64,000 nt of DNA from the NCBI RefSeq assembly GCF_011492945.1, contig NZ_CP045119.1:3596001-3660000 (forward strand), in the 5' to 3' direction. Of this stretch, positions 55,232-64,000 are shown piece after piece. The DNA comes from Rubrobacter tropicus (GTDB taxonomy: Bacteria > Actinomycetota > Rubrobacteria > Rubrobacterales > Rubrobacteraceae). The translations under genes and the position numbers were made by a program. Below the pieces are notes generated by a model that was given only the letters and a program-made list of their open reading frames with translations, was not told where the DNA came from and ran no database searches. How positions within the stretch are numbered: the first letter of the stretch is position 1; the number at the start of each line of letters is the position of its first letter.

Positions 55232-56734
55232 TCATGGACCGGCCTCGGTGGGCATCTTTACGGCCTCGGCGGTCTCGGGCTCCGAGAGGAAGCGGGCGAT
55301 CTCCACCTTGTTCTCGGTGAAGAACCTCACCCCGTCTTTGCCCGTGGCGTGCAGATCCCCGTAGAAAGAGTTCTTTATCCCGTTGAACGGGAAGAACGCC
55401 ATCGGCGCCGCGACCCCTACGTTCACCCCGAGCATCCCGGCTTCGACGTTCTCCCGCCAGTAGCGAACCGCCGCGCCGTTCTCCGTGTAGATCGAACAGG
55501 CGTTGCCGAACGAGGAGCCGTTCGTGAAATCCACCGCCTCCTTTAGGCTCTCCACCCTGACCACCGAGAGGACGGGGCCGAAGATCTCCTCCCGGGCTAC
55601 CCGCATGTTTTCGGTGATGTTGTCGAGGATGGTGGGACCGAAGAAGAAGCCGTCTTCGAGCGGTGGTTCGCGGCCGTCGAGCGCGACAGTCGCACCCTCG
55701 CTCTCGCCGAGGTCCACGTAGTCTTTGACCCTATCCCGGTGGGAGTCCCGTATCAAGGGCGTCAGTTCAGAACCTTCTTCGTACCCCGGCCCGACCTTCA
55801 TCTTCTCGGCGGCCTCCTTTACCGCCTCGACTACCCGGTCCCCCGCCTCGCCGACGGCCACCAGCACGCTCCCCGCGAGGCACCGCTCGCCTGCATTCCC
55901 ATAAGCGCTGGAGACTATGTTCGGCACGGCCTTCTCAAGAACCGCGTCTGGCATCACTATCATGGAGTTCTTGGCGCCGGCCAGGGCCTGAACCCGCTTT
56001 CCGTGCGCGGCGCCGTGGCGGTAGACGTGCTCGGCGACGGGCTGGCTCCCCACGAAGGAGACGGCCTCGATACCCGGGTGCTCCAGTATTCCGTTCACCG
56101 CGTCGTGGGCGCCGTTGACGATGTTCACCACGCCCTCCGGCAGGCCGGCCTCGATCAGAAGCTCGACCAGGCGCTGCGAGGTTAGCGGGGTCCGCTCCGA
56201 AGGCTTCAAGATATAAGTGTTCCCCGCCCCGATGGCGACGGGCATGGTCCATAGCGGGATCATGCAAGGGAAGTTGAAGGGCGTGATCGCGGCGACCACC
56301 CCGAGCGGGAACCGGTGGGAGACGTTGTCTATGCCCCTCGCCACGTCCCTGACGGACTCTCCCATAAGCAGGCTAGGCATCCCGCAGGCGAACTCGACGA
56401 CCTCTATGCCCCGGCGGACCTCGCCTCCGGCGTCCTTGGCGTCCTTGCCGTTCTCAAGGGTCACGAGGTCCCGCAACTCCTCGAAGTGCTCCTCCAGCAG
56501 CATCTTGTACCGAAAGAGCACCTGGATGCGCTGAACCACCGGTGTCTTCGACCAGTCGGCGAACGCCGCCCCGGCTGCCTTGACGGCCCGGTCGACATCC
56601 TCTTTCGTGGAGAGGGGGGTCTCGGCTATCGTCTCGCCGGTGGCCGGGTCGTAGACGGGTTCGGTCTCGCGGCCGTTTCCTTCGACCCATTCTCCGCCTA
56701 TAAAGTTGCGGACCTGCCTGCGCGTCTTCTGCAT
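55232..56734 (-). CDS. iolA: Methylmalonate-semialdehyde dehydrogenase (acylating)
   Basis: A 500-residue CoA-acylating aldehyde dehydrogenase, last step of inositol breakdown (malonate semialdehyde to acetyl-CoA and CO2). NAD site segment TPFNFPCMIPLWTMPVAI, catalytic Cys in NAGERCLAGSV and the MMSDH-type FGNACSIYTENG and NGIKNSFYGDLHATGKDGV are present. Start ATG 56734 has GGAGAGACG upstream. The longer frame to 56800 overlaps iolB and is less likely. Follows iolB after 23 bp. Confidence 0.94.
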   Translation of the reverse strand: MQKTRRQVRNFIGGEWVEGNGRETEPVYDPATGETIAETPLSTKEDVDRAVKAAGAAFADWSKTPVVQRIQVLFRYKMLLEEHFEELRDLVTLENGKDAKDAGGEVRRGIEVVEFACGMPSLLMGESVRDVARGIDNVSHRFPLGVVAAITPFNFPCMIPLWTMPVAIGAGNTYILKPSERTPLTSQRLVELLIEAGLPEGVVNIVNGAHDAVNGILEHPGIEAVSFVGSQPVAEHVYRHGAAHGKRVQALAGAKNSMIVMPDAVLEKAVPNIVSSAYGNAGERCLAGSVLVAVGEAGDRVVEAVKEAAEKMKVGPGYEEGSELTPLIRDSHRDRVKDYVDLGESEGATVALDGREPPLEDGFFFGPTILDNITENMRVAREEIFGPVLSVVRVESLKEAVDFTNGSSFGNACSIYTENGAAVRYWRENVEAGMLGVNVGVAAPMAFFPFNGIKNSFYGDLHATGKDGVRFFTENKVEIARFLSEPETAEAVKMPTEAGP

Positions 56735-56757
56735 CGTCTCTCCTCGGTCTTGCGTGG

Positions 56758-57597
56758 CTAGAAGAGCCACTCGTGGTCGGGGTCGTTCTTGAACTTCCAC
56801 TCGCGTATTGGTCCGGCCATCACGTTCAGGTAGTAGAGGTCGTAGCCCGGAGGCGCCGAGACCGGGTGGTAGCCCTTCGGGACGAGCACGACGTCCCCGT
56901 CGCGGACGGCGAGCGTCTCGTCCAGCGAACGGTCGTCTGTGTAGACCCGTTGGACGGCGAAGCCCCTCTGCGGCCGTATTCGGTGGTAGTAGGTCTCTTC
57001 GAGGTAGGTCTCGTCGGGCGGGGCGTCCCTGTCGTGCTTGTGCGGCGGGTAGCTCGACCAGTGCCCGTTCGGGGTGAGGACCTCGACCACGAGCAGGCGT
57101 TCGACCTCCCTTTCGGCCATGAGGATGGGCCGCACCTCGCGCTCCATGTTCCCCGAGCCGCGCATCTCCGCCTCGATCTCCTCGGGCCGCACCAGGAATG
57201 GCTCGACGCCCCTCTCGGCGGGCGCGGTACAGACCGCAAGCTCGAGCCCGCTCGTGGCCTCCACCCGGTAGTCAACGCCGGGCGGCAGATACAGGGCGTG
57301 GGGCGGACCGTCGAACGGGCCTTCCCGTCCCCCGAACTCCCACCCGCCGGAGTCCGAAGAGACCGAGCAGGTGCCCGAGACCGGAACCAGGCAGACCTCC
57401 TCCCCGCCGGTGCGGCGTTCCACGGTCTCTCCGGCGGCGAGCTTCAGCACCTCGAAGCCGACGTACTCCCAGCCGGCCGATTCAGGAGTTACCCTTACAA
57501 CGCTCCCCTGCTCGTCCGGTTCGTCCTTGCTCTTCACGATGAGATCTGACACCCTCTCAACCCCTTCCTGATGCTTGAAACCCGATGCCTCCATCAC
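56758..57597 (-). CDS. iolB: 5-deoxy-glucuronate isomerase
   Basis: A 279-residue double-cupin that converts 5-deoxy-glucuronate to 2-deoxy-5-keto-gluconate. Metal ligands are suggested by SYPPHKHDRDAPPDETYLEE and the later YHPVSAPPG. The GTG at 57597 overlaps the iolD stop (GTGA), but GTG 57552 (VSDLIVKSK) matches the usual IolB start and would give 264 residues. It is part of the series iolC-iolG-iolE-iolD-iolB-iolA. Confidence 0.9.
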   Translation of the reverse strand: MMEASGFKHQEGVERVSDLIVKSKDEPDEQGSVVRVTPESAGWEYVGFEVLKLAAGETVERRTGGEEVCLVPVSGTCSVSSDSGGWEFGGREGPFDGPPHALYLPPGVDYRVEATSGLELAVCTAPAERGVEPFLVRPEEIEAEMRGSGNMEREVRPILMAEREVERLLVVEVLTPNGHWSSYPPHKHDRDAPPDETYLEETYYHRIRPQRGFAVQRVYTDDRSLDETLAVRDGDVVLVPKGYHPVSAPPGYDLYYLNVMAGPIREWKFKNDPDHEWLF

Positions 57598-59471
57598 AGG
57601 TAACGGCGCTCCGCCCGCCTGTTGCGCGCGTACTCCTCACGCGCCGCCTTCACCGTCTCCATCTCCGAAACCTCGGCAACGGGCACGTCCCAGAACGACT
57701 CATAGTCGGGGACCCCCTCGTACCGGTCCACCGGGATGTGGATGACCACCGTCCGGTTTACACCCTTGGCCTCGGACAGGGCGCCTTTGAGGTCGCCGAC
57801 GCTCTTCGCCCGGATGACGTGGGCCCCGAGGCTCTCGGCGTTGGTCGCGAGGTCAACGGGCAGCGTTTCGCCCGGGCTCTCCTCGGTATCCAGGCCTATG
57901 GAGCCGTTCTTTCTGTACCTGTACTGGGTGCCGAAGCCTTTCGTGCCGACGGACCGGGAGAGGGCGCCGATTGAGGCAAAGCCCGAGTTGTCCACGAGGA
58001 CTATCGTTAGTTTGTGATCCTCCTGGACGGAGGTGATGATCTCGGCGCTCATCATCAGGTACGAGCCGTCGCCGACCATTACGTAGACCTCGCGCTCGGG
58101 CGCGGCCATCTTGATGCCGAGGCCGCCCGAGATCTCGTACCCCATGCAAGAGTACCCGTACTCGACGTGGTACCCCTTCGGGTCCCGCGTCCGCCAGAGC
58201 TTGTGAAGGTCACCGGGCATGGAACCCGCCGCGCAGACGACCACGTCCTCGGGCTCCGAGAACGAGTTGACGGCCCCGATCACCGCGCTCTGCGCCGGCA
58301 AAGGCTCATGCTCCAGCGTATACAGCCGCTGAACCTCCGCGTCCCACTCCGCGCTTGCCTTCCCGCTCTCCTCCCGATACGCCGCCTCCACCTCGTAACC
58401 GGCCAGGGCAACGTCGAGGGCTTCCAGCGTTGCCCTCGCGTCCCCGACGAGCCCGACGCCGGCGTGCTTCACCGCGTCGAGGTCGGCGACGTTCACGTTG
58501 ACGAAGCGCACGTCCGGGTTCTGGAAGGCGGTCTTGGAGGCGGTCGTGAAGTCGCTCCAGCGAGTCCCAACCCCGATGACCAGGTCCGCTCCTCGGGCGG
58601 CCCGGTTCGCGGCGAAGGTCCCCGTCGCGCCAACGGCCCCGAGGGCGAGCGGGTGGTCGTAGGGCATCGAGCCCTTGCCGGCCTGGGTCTCGCCGACCGG
58701 GATGCCCGTACGTTCGACGAAACCGCGCAGGGCTTCTGTGGCTTCGGAGTAGATCGTGCCGCCGCCCGAGACGATCATGGGCCGCGTGGAGGCGCGGATC
58801 AGGTCCGCCGCCCGCTCGAGCTCCGCGGCGTCGGGCACCGGGCGCGTCACGCGCCAGACGCGCTTCTGGAAGAATTCTTCGGGATAGTCGTAGGCCTCCG
58901 CCTGGACGTCCTGGGGCAGGGAGAGGGTCACGGCGCCCGTCTCGGCCGGGTTCGTGAGGACGCGCATGGCGGCCAGGGCCGCCGGGATGATCTGCTCCGG
59001 GCGGTTGATCCTGTCCCAGTACTTCGACACGGGACGGAAGGCGTCGTTGACCGACTGGTCCCCGTCGTGCGGCGCCTCCAGTTGCTGCAGCACCGGGTCA
59101 GGCCCGCGCGAGGCGAAGACGTCCCCGGGCAGCAGCAGGACGGGAAGCCGGTTTATCGTGGCCAGGGCCGCCCCGGTGACCATGTTCGTAGCACCCGGTC
59201 CTATGGATGAGGTGCAGGCAAAGGCCTGGAGGCGGTTCTTCTGGCGGGCGTAGGCGGTGGCGGTGTGGACCATCGCCTGCTCGTTGCGCGACTGGTAGTA
59301 GGTGAGGTCGTCCTCGTACTCCAGGAGCGCCTGGCCGATGCCCGCGACGTTGCCGTGCCCGAAGATGCCGAAGCATCCGGCGAAGAAGCGCCGTTCCTCG
59401 CCATCGCGCTCTACGTACTGGCCCGCCAGGAAGCGGACCAGCGCCTGGGCCATCGTCAACCGAACCGTCAT
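57594..59471 (-). CDS. iolD: 3D-(3,5/4)-trihydroxycyclohexane-1,2-dione hydrolase
   Basis: A 625-residue thiamine-diphosphate enzyme that hydrolyses the ring of trihydroxycyclohexanedione to 5-deoxy-glucuronate. The N-terminal PYR-domain stretch FGIFGHGNVAGIGQALLEY and the C-terminal ThDP motif VGDGSYLMMSAEIITSVQED are clear. ACTSSIGPGATNMVTGAA is the conserved catalytic segment. ATG 59471 with GGAGG 5 nt upstream. It follows iolE after 22 bp. The much longer upstream frame overlapping iolE is a shadow. Confidence 0.94.
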   Translation of the reverse strand: MTVRLTMAQALVRFLAGQYVERDGEERRFFAGCFGIFGHGNVAGIGQALLEYEDDLTYYQSRNEQAMVHTATAYARQKNRLQAFACTSSIGPGATNMVTGAALATINRLPVLLLPGDVFASRGPDPVLQQLEAPHDGDQSVNDAFRPVSKYWDRINRPEQIIPAALAAMRVLTNPAETGAVTLSLPQDVQAEAYDYPEEFFQKRVWRVTRPVPDAAELERAADLIRASTRPMIVSGGGTIYSEATEALRGFVERTGIPVGETQAGKGSMPYDHPLALGAVGATGTFAANRAARGADLVIGVGTRWSDFTTASKTAFQNPDVRFVNVNVADLDAVKHAGVGLVGDARATLEALDVALAGYEVEAAYREESGKASAEWDAEVQRLYTLEHEPLPAQSAVIGAVNSFSEPEDVVVCAAGSMPGDLHKLWRTRDPKGYHVEYGYSCMGYEISGGLGIKMAAPEREVYVMVGDGSYLMMSAEIITSVQEDHKLTIVLVDNSGFASIGALSRSVGTKGFGTQYRYRKNGSIGLDTEESPGETLPVDLATNAESLGAHVIRAKSVGDLKGALSEAKGVNRTVVIHIPVDRYEGVPDYESFWDVPVAEVSEMETVKAAREEYARNRRAERRYL

Positions 59472-59493
59472 CGGGCCTCCTCTCGGTCTGCGC

Positions 59494-60369
59494 TCACAAC
59501 TTCCCGCCCAGGTAATCCAGGCTCTTGCGCACCTCGGCGACGGGGCCTTCGCCCTCCGGCGGCTCGGCCTCGACCACGGAGTCCTGCTCCAGCACGTACC
59601 AGCCCGAATAGCCCGAGTCTTCGAGCCGGTCCAGAAGACCCTCGACGTCCACGTCGCCCTCACCCAGGGGCCTGAAGGCGTTCTTCCCGGCCGCTTCCTT
59701 GAAGCTGAGTTCCCGCGCGGCGAGCCTCCCCGCCACTTCCAGGTCCACGTCTTTGAGGTGGACGTGGTTGACCCTCGGGCCCGCGAGGTCCGCGATCTCG
59801 ACGGGATCGCTCCCCCCGATGACGAGGTGCCCCGTGTCCAGACAAAGCCCCATCTCCGAGCCATCCAAAAAGCGCTTGACCTGTTCGTCGCTTTCAATGA
59901 CGGTCCCATAATGGTGGTGCAGCGAGACGGAGATGCCGTGCCGGGCGCAGATCTCCTCAACGGATTTCAGCGATTCGAAAAGCTCCCGCCACGAGTCCTC
60001 GCCAAGCTCGACGAACGGCCCGAAGTCGTCGGAGGCCGGCATCGCGGCCAGCACGACCACGTCGGCCCCGGCGGCGGCGAAGAACGCGGCCCGCCTCTCG
60101 ACGAGCGCCAGCTCCTCCCCGCGCCTGGCGGGTTCGTGCAGCACAGCCGGCACGAACCCGCCGACGAGACCCAGGCCGTACCCGGCCAGCAGGTCCGAGA
60201 CTTCGGAGGGGTCGGACGGCAGCAGCTCCTCGGGGCCCGCTTCGACGGCCTTCAGGCCGAGCGAGGACGCCTCTTTCAGCACCCTGTCTGCTGGCATCTG
60301 GTAGCCCCAGTCCGGGATCTCGATAACCCCCCACGAGACCGGGGCGCCCGCGATACGCTCTGCGCTCAC
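59494..60369 (-). CDS. iolE: Inosose dehydratase
   Basis: A 291-residue TIM barrel that dehydrates 2-keto-myo-inositol. The N-terminus IAGAPVSWGVIEIPDWGYQM is the IolE signature. Metal and acid-base residues lie in SLHHHYGTVIES, CLDTGHLVIGG and NHVHLKDVDL, with WYVLEQDSV at the end. The GTG start overlaps the stop of the dehydrogenase upstream (GTGA). The gene order with iolD next fits the pathway. Confidence 0.93.
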   Translation of the reverse strand: MSAERIAGAPVSWGVIEIPDWGYQMPADRVLKEASSLGLKAVEAGPEELLPSDPSEVSDLLAGYGLGLVGGFVPAVLHEPARRGEELALVERRAAFFAAAGADVVVLAAMPASDDFGPFVELGEDSWRELFESLKSVEEICARHGISVSLHHHYGTVIESDEQVKRFLDGSEMGLCLDTGHLVIGGSDPVEIADLAGPRVNHVHLKDVDLEVAGRLAARELSFKEAAGKNAFRPLGEGDVDVEGLLDRLEDSGYSGWYVLEQDSVVEAEPPEGEGPVAEVRKSLDYLGGKL

Positions 60370-61421
60370 CGGGCCACCGACCCTTCTTTCTCGTAGAGCG
60401 CCGGCTTCTCGGGCACCGCGACGCCCTCGGGGTTCCCGGACCGTATGGACGCTATGCACGCCCCGGCTACAACGAGCGAGGCGTAGCCGTCCCAGGCGTC
60501 CGGCGTGGGCGGCCTTCCGCCGTCTATGGACTCGACCCACTCCTGAAGCTCGATGGTGTAGGCCGGCTCGAACCGGTCCAGCCAGTCGCCGTCGACCTTC
60601 TGGGTGAAACCCCGGTTTAGGCGCACCGTGGCGCCAGACGGGGGCGCCGTGTGGGCCGTGCCGTTCACGCCGACCACCTCGACGCCGACCTCGTAGCCGA
60701 AGCCCGCGTCCACGTTGACCTCTATCGTGGCGAGGCGACCATCGGCGAAGGTGAGCTGTATAAGTTGCAGGTCGAACTCGCCCTCAGGGGACCCGGTCGT
60801 GTTCAGGCCGCGGACGAAGACCTCCTCTACCTCGGCGTCCAGCATCCAGCGGGCCGAGTCGAGGTCGTGGATGGCGGCGTTTATGACTACCCACTCCGAG
60901 TCCACGCCGGGCGGTATCTGGGCGTTCCTGTGCCACCCCTTAAAGAGCACCGGCTCCCCGATATCTCCCGAGGCCGCGACGTTCTTGACGTCCACGTGCT
61001 GCGGGTCGTAGCGGCGCATAAAACCGACCTGCACGAGCTTTTGGCCGGCCTCCACCTCGGCCTCCACGATCCCGAGCGCCTCCTCCGGGCTCGTCGCGAG
61101 CGGCTTCTCGCACAGGACCGGCTTTCCGAGGCGCAGGCATTCGAGGACCAGTTCGGCGTGCGTCGGGTCGGGGGAGGCTATAACGACGGCCTCTACCCGC
61201 TCGTCCCGGATCATCTCGACCGCGTCACCAAACACGGCCGCGCCCCCGCACTCCCTGGCGACCTTTCCGGCTCTATCCGCGTCGACGTCGGAGACGGCCG
61301 CCACGCGCGCCCCGGCCACCTTCCGATGCAGGCAGTGGGCGTGCATACCGCCCATGCCGCCCGTCCCGACCACGCCGACGGGGATCCTGCCGTCGCTACC
61401 ACGCTTCCCGTTGTTCTCCAC
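60366..61421 (-). CDS. iolG: Gfo/Idh/MocA-family dehydrogenase, probable inositol 2-dehydrogenase
   Basis: A 351-residue oxidoreductase. The cofactor site is VVGTGGMGGMHAH, the catalytic Lys is in CEKPLATSPEE and the substrate helix motif is IHDLDSARWML. GTG 61421 has GAGGAGGAG upstream; a longer frame reaches far into iolC and is rejected. It is the dehydrogenase of the core iolC-iolG-iolE-iolD run and so the best candidate for the pathway IolG, oxidising myo-inositol at C2. Confidence 0.9.
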   Translation of the reverse strand: MENNGKRGSDGRIPVGVVGTGGMGGMHAHCLHRKVAGARVAAVSDVDADRAGKVARECGGAAVFGDAVEMIRDERVEAVVIASPDPTHAELVLECLRLGKPVLCEKPLATSPEEALGIVEAEVEAGQKLVQVGFMRRYDPQHVDVKNVAASGDIGEPVLFKGWHRNAQIPPGVDSEWVVINAAIHDLDSARWMLDAEVEEVFVRGLNTTGSPEGEFDLQLIQLTFADGRLATIEVNVDAGFGYEVGVEVVGVNGTAHTAPPSGATVRLNRGFTQKVDGDWLDRFEPAYTIELQEWVESIDGGRPPTPDAWDGYASLVVAGACIASIRSGNPEGVAVPEKPALYEKEGSVAR

Positions 61422-61459
61422 CTTGTTCTCCTCCTCGATACGTTTGCCTGGCGGGGCCT

Positions 61460-63379
61460 TTAGCCCGCCGCGCCCTGCCGGGCGTGTTGCTCGTTCCTGT
61501 TCTGCCAGAGCGCGTTCATGCGCCCGTACCTCTCGGCCACGGAGGACATGAGCCCCTCGTCGTCCATCTCGCCGGCCAGCCAGCGTCGTGCTGGCTCGCC
61601 GTAAATCGAGCGCCCGATGGCGAAGCCGCGGCACAGGGGCTCGGAGGCCGCGGCGGCGAAGCTCTCGGCGAGCTTCTCCTCTTCCATCGCCTGGCCGAGG
61701 ACGAGCAGGCCCGCGCAGTACGGGTCGTGCTCGCGGACCACGCTCCCGATCCTGGCCCACACCGCCGGGTCGGGGTTTGGTGGGATCTTCCACCACTCGG
61801 GACGCACCCCGATCTCGTAGAACCTGCCGATCAAACCCGCCACGCTCTCCCCGTCGTAGCTCGTCCCGGGCGCGGGCTGGACCTCGAGCAGCAGCCGCCG
61901 GTCGTTGACCAGGCAGGCGTCGTAGAGTTGTAGGACCCTCTCTTCCTGGACCTTCTGTATCTCTCCGTCGTCCCCCGGGTGCATGTACAGGTTGCACTTG
62001 ACGACGTGCTCCTCGGGCCAGGCGCGAAGGGTGGCCGCGACGTTCGGGCCGCCGACGAACTCGACGGGCCGGCTCTTCGCCACCTCGACGGCGCGCGAGA
62101 TCCAGGCCCCGCTCCCCGTGAGTTCCTCCAGCGCCTCGCCCCCGTAGACGTCGTCGATCAGGACGCCGGCCGCCTCGTCGTCCCCGGCCACCCGCCGGAA
62201 CGCCCGCCCGAGCAGCACCTTCAACTCGCGCAACCGCCCGCGCTCCACCCCGAGCTCGTCGGCCAGCTCCTCGAGCTGCCAGCGGTGGTCCACGGCCAGA
62301 ATCCGCAACTCCTCCGGGTCGTTGCGGGTCGTGGCCCGGTGCAGGTGCTCCAGCCACCCGTCGTCCCGCAACCGCCTGGGTTTCTCATCCAGCGCCAGGA
62401 AGTACTCCAGCTCCTCCGTCGTGGCCATCGCCGGGGAGCACCCGTGCCTGGAGACGACGATGGCGCCGCAGGCGTTCCCGAGCCGCAGGCACTCCTCCAG
62501 CGGCTCCTCGCGCAGCCAGCCGCTCAGGAAACCGCTCATGAACGCGTCGCCCGCCCCGACGGAGTTGAAGACCTCGACCGGGAAGCCGGGCACCCGCACC
62601 CCGTTTTCGACGTCATCCGGTATGTCGCCGGGGAAGACTATGGCCCCCATCGCTCCCACCTTGAGGACGATGGTCGCCCCGGAGAGGCCGCGGATGTTCA
62701 GGAGCGCCTCGCGGGTGTCGGTCGAACCGCCGGCTATCCTTACCTCCTCTTCGGTCCCCACGACGAGGTCGCAGTCGGGCAGCGCGGAGCGGTAGACCTC
62801 GGTCACCTCTTCGCTCGCGACGAACATCTCGCCGCCCTGCTCGTGGGGGGCGACGCCCCAGAAGACGGGCCGGTAGTCCAGGTCGAAGACTACCTGCGTT
62901 CCGCCCCGCCGCGCCGCCTCTACGGCTTTTACGGAGGCCGCCCTGGCGCCCGGGCGGGAGAGGGGCGTGCCCGTGATCAGGAGCGCCTTGGACGAGGCTA
63001 TAAACTCCGGGTCCACGTCCTCTTCTTCTATGGCAAGGTCGGCCGCGTCGCCGTAGGCGAAGAGCCTCGGGAAGTCGTCTATCGCGCGGACGGCGAGCAG
63101 GACGTAGGGGGTGAGCTTCTCCGGGTCGGGCCTGACCTGGCTCGTGTCCACCCCGTTCTCGGCGAGGGTCTTCCTCACGAAGCGCCCCATCTGCTCGTCC
63201 CCGACGCGGGTGAGCATGGCGCTCCTCACCCCGAGCCTGGCCGTGCCGACGGCTATGTTCGTGGCGCTCCCGCCGACGTACTTGCGGAAGGACTGGACGT
63301 CTTCGAGCTTGGAGCCGTCCTGCTCGGCGTAGAGGTCGACGCTCGTGCGGCCGATACAGACGAGGTCGGGCCCGCTCAT
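61460..63379 (-). CDS. iolC: 5-dehydro-2-deoxygluconokinase fused to a DUF2090 domain
   Basis: A 639-residue protein. Residues ~1-320 form a PfkB kinase (GGSATNIAVGTARLG, FNSVGAGDAFMSGF with the catalytic Asp), which phosphorylates 2-deoxy-5-keto-gluconate. The C-terminal ~310 residues (ILAVDHRWQLEELADELG ... KCNLYMHPGDD ... VQPAPGTSYDG ... WWKIPP) are a DUF2090 domain, a class I aldolase-like barrel that often supplies the IolJ step (cleavage to DHAP and malonate semialdehyde). No separate iolJ is in the window, which fits. ATGA overlap with the dehydrogenase gene upstream. Confidence 0.93.
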   Translation of the reverse strand: MSGPDLVCIGRTSVDLYAEQDGSKLEDVQSFRKYVGGSATNIAVGTARLGVRSAMLTRVGDEQMGRFVRKTLAENGVDTSQVRPDPEKLTPYVLLAVRAIDDFPRLFAYGDAADLAIEEEDVDPEFIASSKALLITGTPLSRPGARAASVKAVEAARRGGTQVVFDLDYRPVFWGVAPHEQGGEMFVASEEVTEVYRSALPDCDLVVGTEEEVRIAGGSTDTREALLNIRGLSGATIVLKVGAMGAIVFPGDIPDDVENGVRVPGFPVEVFNSVGAGDAFMSGFLSGWLREEPLEECLRLGNACGAIVVSRHGCSPAMATTEELEYFLALDEKPRRLRDDGWLEHLHRATTRNDPEELRILAVDHRWQLEELADELGVERGRLRELKVLLGRAFRRVAGDDEAAGVLIDDVYGGEALEELTGSGAWISRAVEVAKSRPVEFVGGPNVAATLRAWPEEHVVKCNLYMHPGDDGEIQKVQEERVLQLYDACLVNDRRLLLEVQPAPGTSYDGESVAGLIGRFYEIGVRPEWWKIPPNPDPAVWARIGSVVREHDPYCAGLLVLGQAMEEEKLAESFAAAASEPLCRGFAIGRSIYGEPARRWLAGEMDDEGLMSSVAERYGRMNALWQNRNEQHARQGAAG

Positions 63380-64000
63380 TCGTCGCCCCCCATCCTGCGC
63401 TCGCCGGTCGCGACGCGCGGGTCGGGCGCTCTTGCGGGTTTTGGCTCCTCGACCTTCTCCCAGCGGCCCGTATTACAAGAGCGGTCCATCGCGTCGACGA
63501 CCCGCATGGTCGAGACGATGTCGCGGATGCTCGCCGGCCTCTGACGGCCGTCGGCTATGGAGGAGAGGAACCGCTCGGCCTCGGCGACCTTCAGGTCGTC
63601 GTAGCCCATCGAGATCCCGGCCCCCGGCTGGAACCTGTCGAAATCTCCCATGCCGGGTGCGGCGTGGACCTTGCGGTAACCCCTATCTCCGGTTCCGTCC
63701 GTCCTGTACAACTGCAGTTCGTTGAGGCGCTGGAAGTCCCAGGAGAGGGCGCCGCGCGTGCCGTTCACCTCGAAGCTCATCCGGACGTGGGGGCCTACGC
63801 AGGTCCTGCTGTTCTCGATGGTCCCGCGGACGCCGCTCTCGAACCGGAGGAGGCCGCCCACGTAGTCCTCGTTCTCGACTTCCCCCATGTCGCCGCCCTC
63901 GACGACGAAGTGGCCCGTGCCCATGCCCTCGGGCACCTCCGGCCTCTGCCGGATAAACGTCTCCCGCTGGGCCGAGACGCTCTCGATGGGGCCGAGGAGG
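63376..64000 (-). CDS. Gfo/Idh/MocA-family dehydrogenase, partial (N-terminus off the window)
   Basis: The C-terminal 207 residues of an oxidoreductase still open at base 64000 (LLGPIESVSAQRETFIRQRP at the window end). It includes MGEVENEDYVGGLLRFESGVRGTIENSR, the beta-sheet domain, and DFQRLNELQLYRTDGTGDRG. The Rossmann part is beyond the window. The stop overlaps iolC by ATGA, so it is the upstream member of the same inositol operon. Substrate could be another inositol isomer or a related sugar. Confidence 0.87.
   Translation of the reverse strand, partial: LLGPIESVSAQRETFIRQRPEVPEGMGTGHFVVEGGDMGEVENEDYVGGLLRFESGVRGTIENSRTCVGPHVRMSFEVNGTRGALSWDFQRLNELQLYRTDGTGDRGYRKVHAAPGMGDFDRFQPGAGISMGYDDLKVAEAERFLSSIADGRQRPASIRDIVSTMRVVDAMDRSCNTGRWEKVEEPKPARAPDPRVATGERRMGGDE

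Noticed and set aside
60366-62357. 663-codon frame joining iolG with sequence inside iolC
   Set aside because: The first 312 codons are a shadow of iolC. GTG 61421 with a strong ribosome-binding site is the start.

Overview
The window is a GC-rich bacterial chromosome segment. GTG and TTG starts are frequent, many stop/start pairs overlap by 4 nt (ATGA, GTGA, TTGA), and the gene families are actinobacterial. Gene content (TrpB2, type III-like R-M, protocatechuate and inositol catabolism, a CydABDC oxidase) and style suggest a soil actinomycete, most likely of the Rubrobacter group. This is inference from content, not a database match.

Layout. 1-8 kb: a partial membrane protein, an O-methyltransferase-like enzyme, an alpha/beta hydrolase, a TrpB2-type tryptophan synthase beta chain, then two secreted phosphatases (a 5'-nucleotidase and a PhoD-type alkaline phosphatase). 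Each phosphatase is preceded by tandem ~11-bp repeats that look like PhoP (PHO) boxes. 8-17.5 kb: housekeeping and stress genes (DUF3105 lipoprotein, pseudouridine kinase and glycosidase pair, SRAP protein, phosphoribosyltransferase, histone-deacetylase family protein, NlpC/P60, MFS/MerR pair, two hypotheticals). Several of these carry one-base frameshifts in G/C runs. 17.7-28.9 kb: a long minus-strand operon taking 4-hydroxybenzoate through protocatechuate to central metabolism: transporter, pobA, a Zn alcohol dehydrogenase, a CatIJ/PcaIJ-type CoA transferase, a dihydrofolate-reductase-like protein, pcaF, pcaHG, pcaB, pcaD, pcaC. A decayed MetE-like fragment follows it. 29.3-30.8 kb: UspA and AroE.

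30.9-42.3 kb is an accessory/defence island: a type III-like restriction-modification operon (mod ... res) with a HigBA toxin-antitoxin pair and a small unknown gene embedded between methyltransferase and helicase-nuclease. Further along are several hypotheticals, a VOC fragment, a low-GC P-loop kinase-like gene, a decayed IS5-family element and a PIN-domain gene. The island contains base-composition shifts, notably in the presumed target-recognition part of Mod.

42.4-50.6 kb: cydABDC (cytochrome bd oxidase and its thiol exporter), a small membrane protein and a sodium:solute symporter. 50.7-64 kb: a myo-inositol catabolic region on the minus strand (partial Gfo/Idh/MocA, iolC fused to a DUF2090 domain, iolG-like, iolE, iolD, iolB, iolA, two TIM-barrel isomerase paralogues, an IolT-like sugar porter and another Gfo/Idh/MocA dehydrogenase). 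No dedicated regulator for either catabolic cluster is in the window.

Between many genes lies an interspersed family of short CTGA/TCAG-rich repeats. Five genes show single-base deficits in G/C homopolymers, which could be assembly errors. No tRNA, rRNA or CRISPR array was seen.
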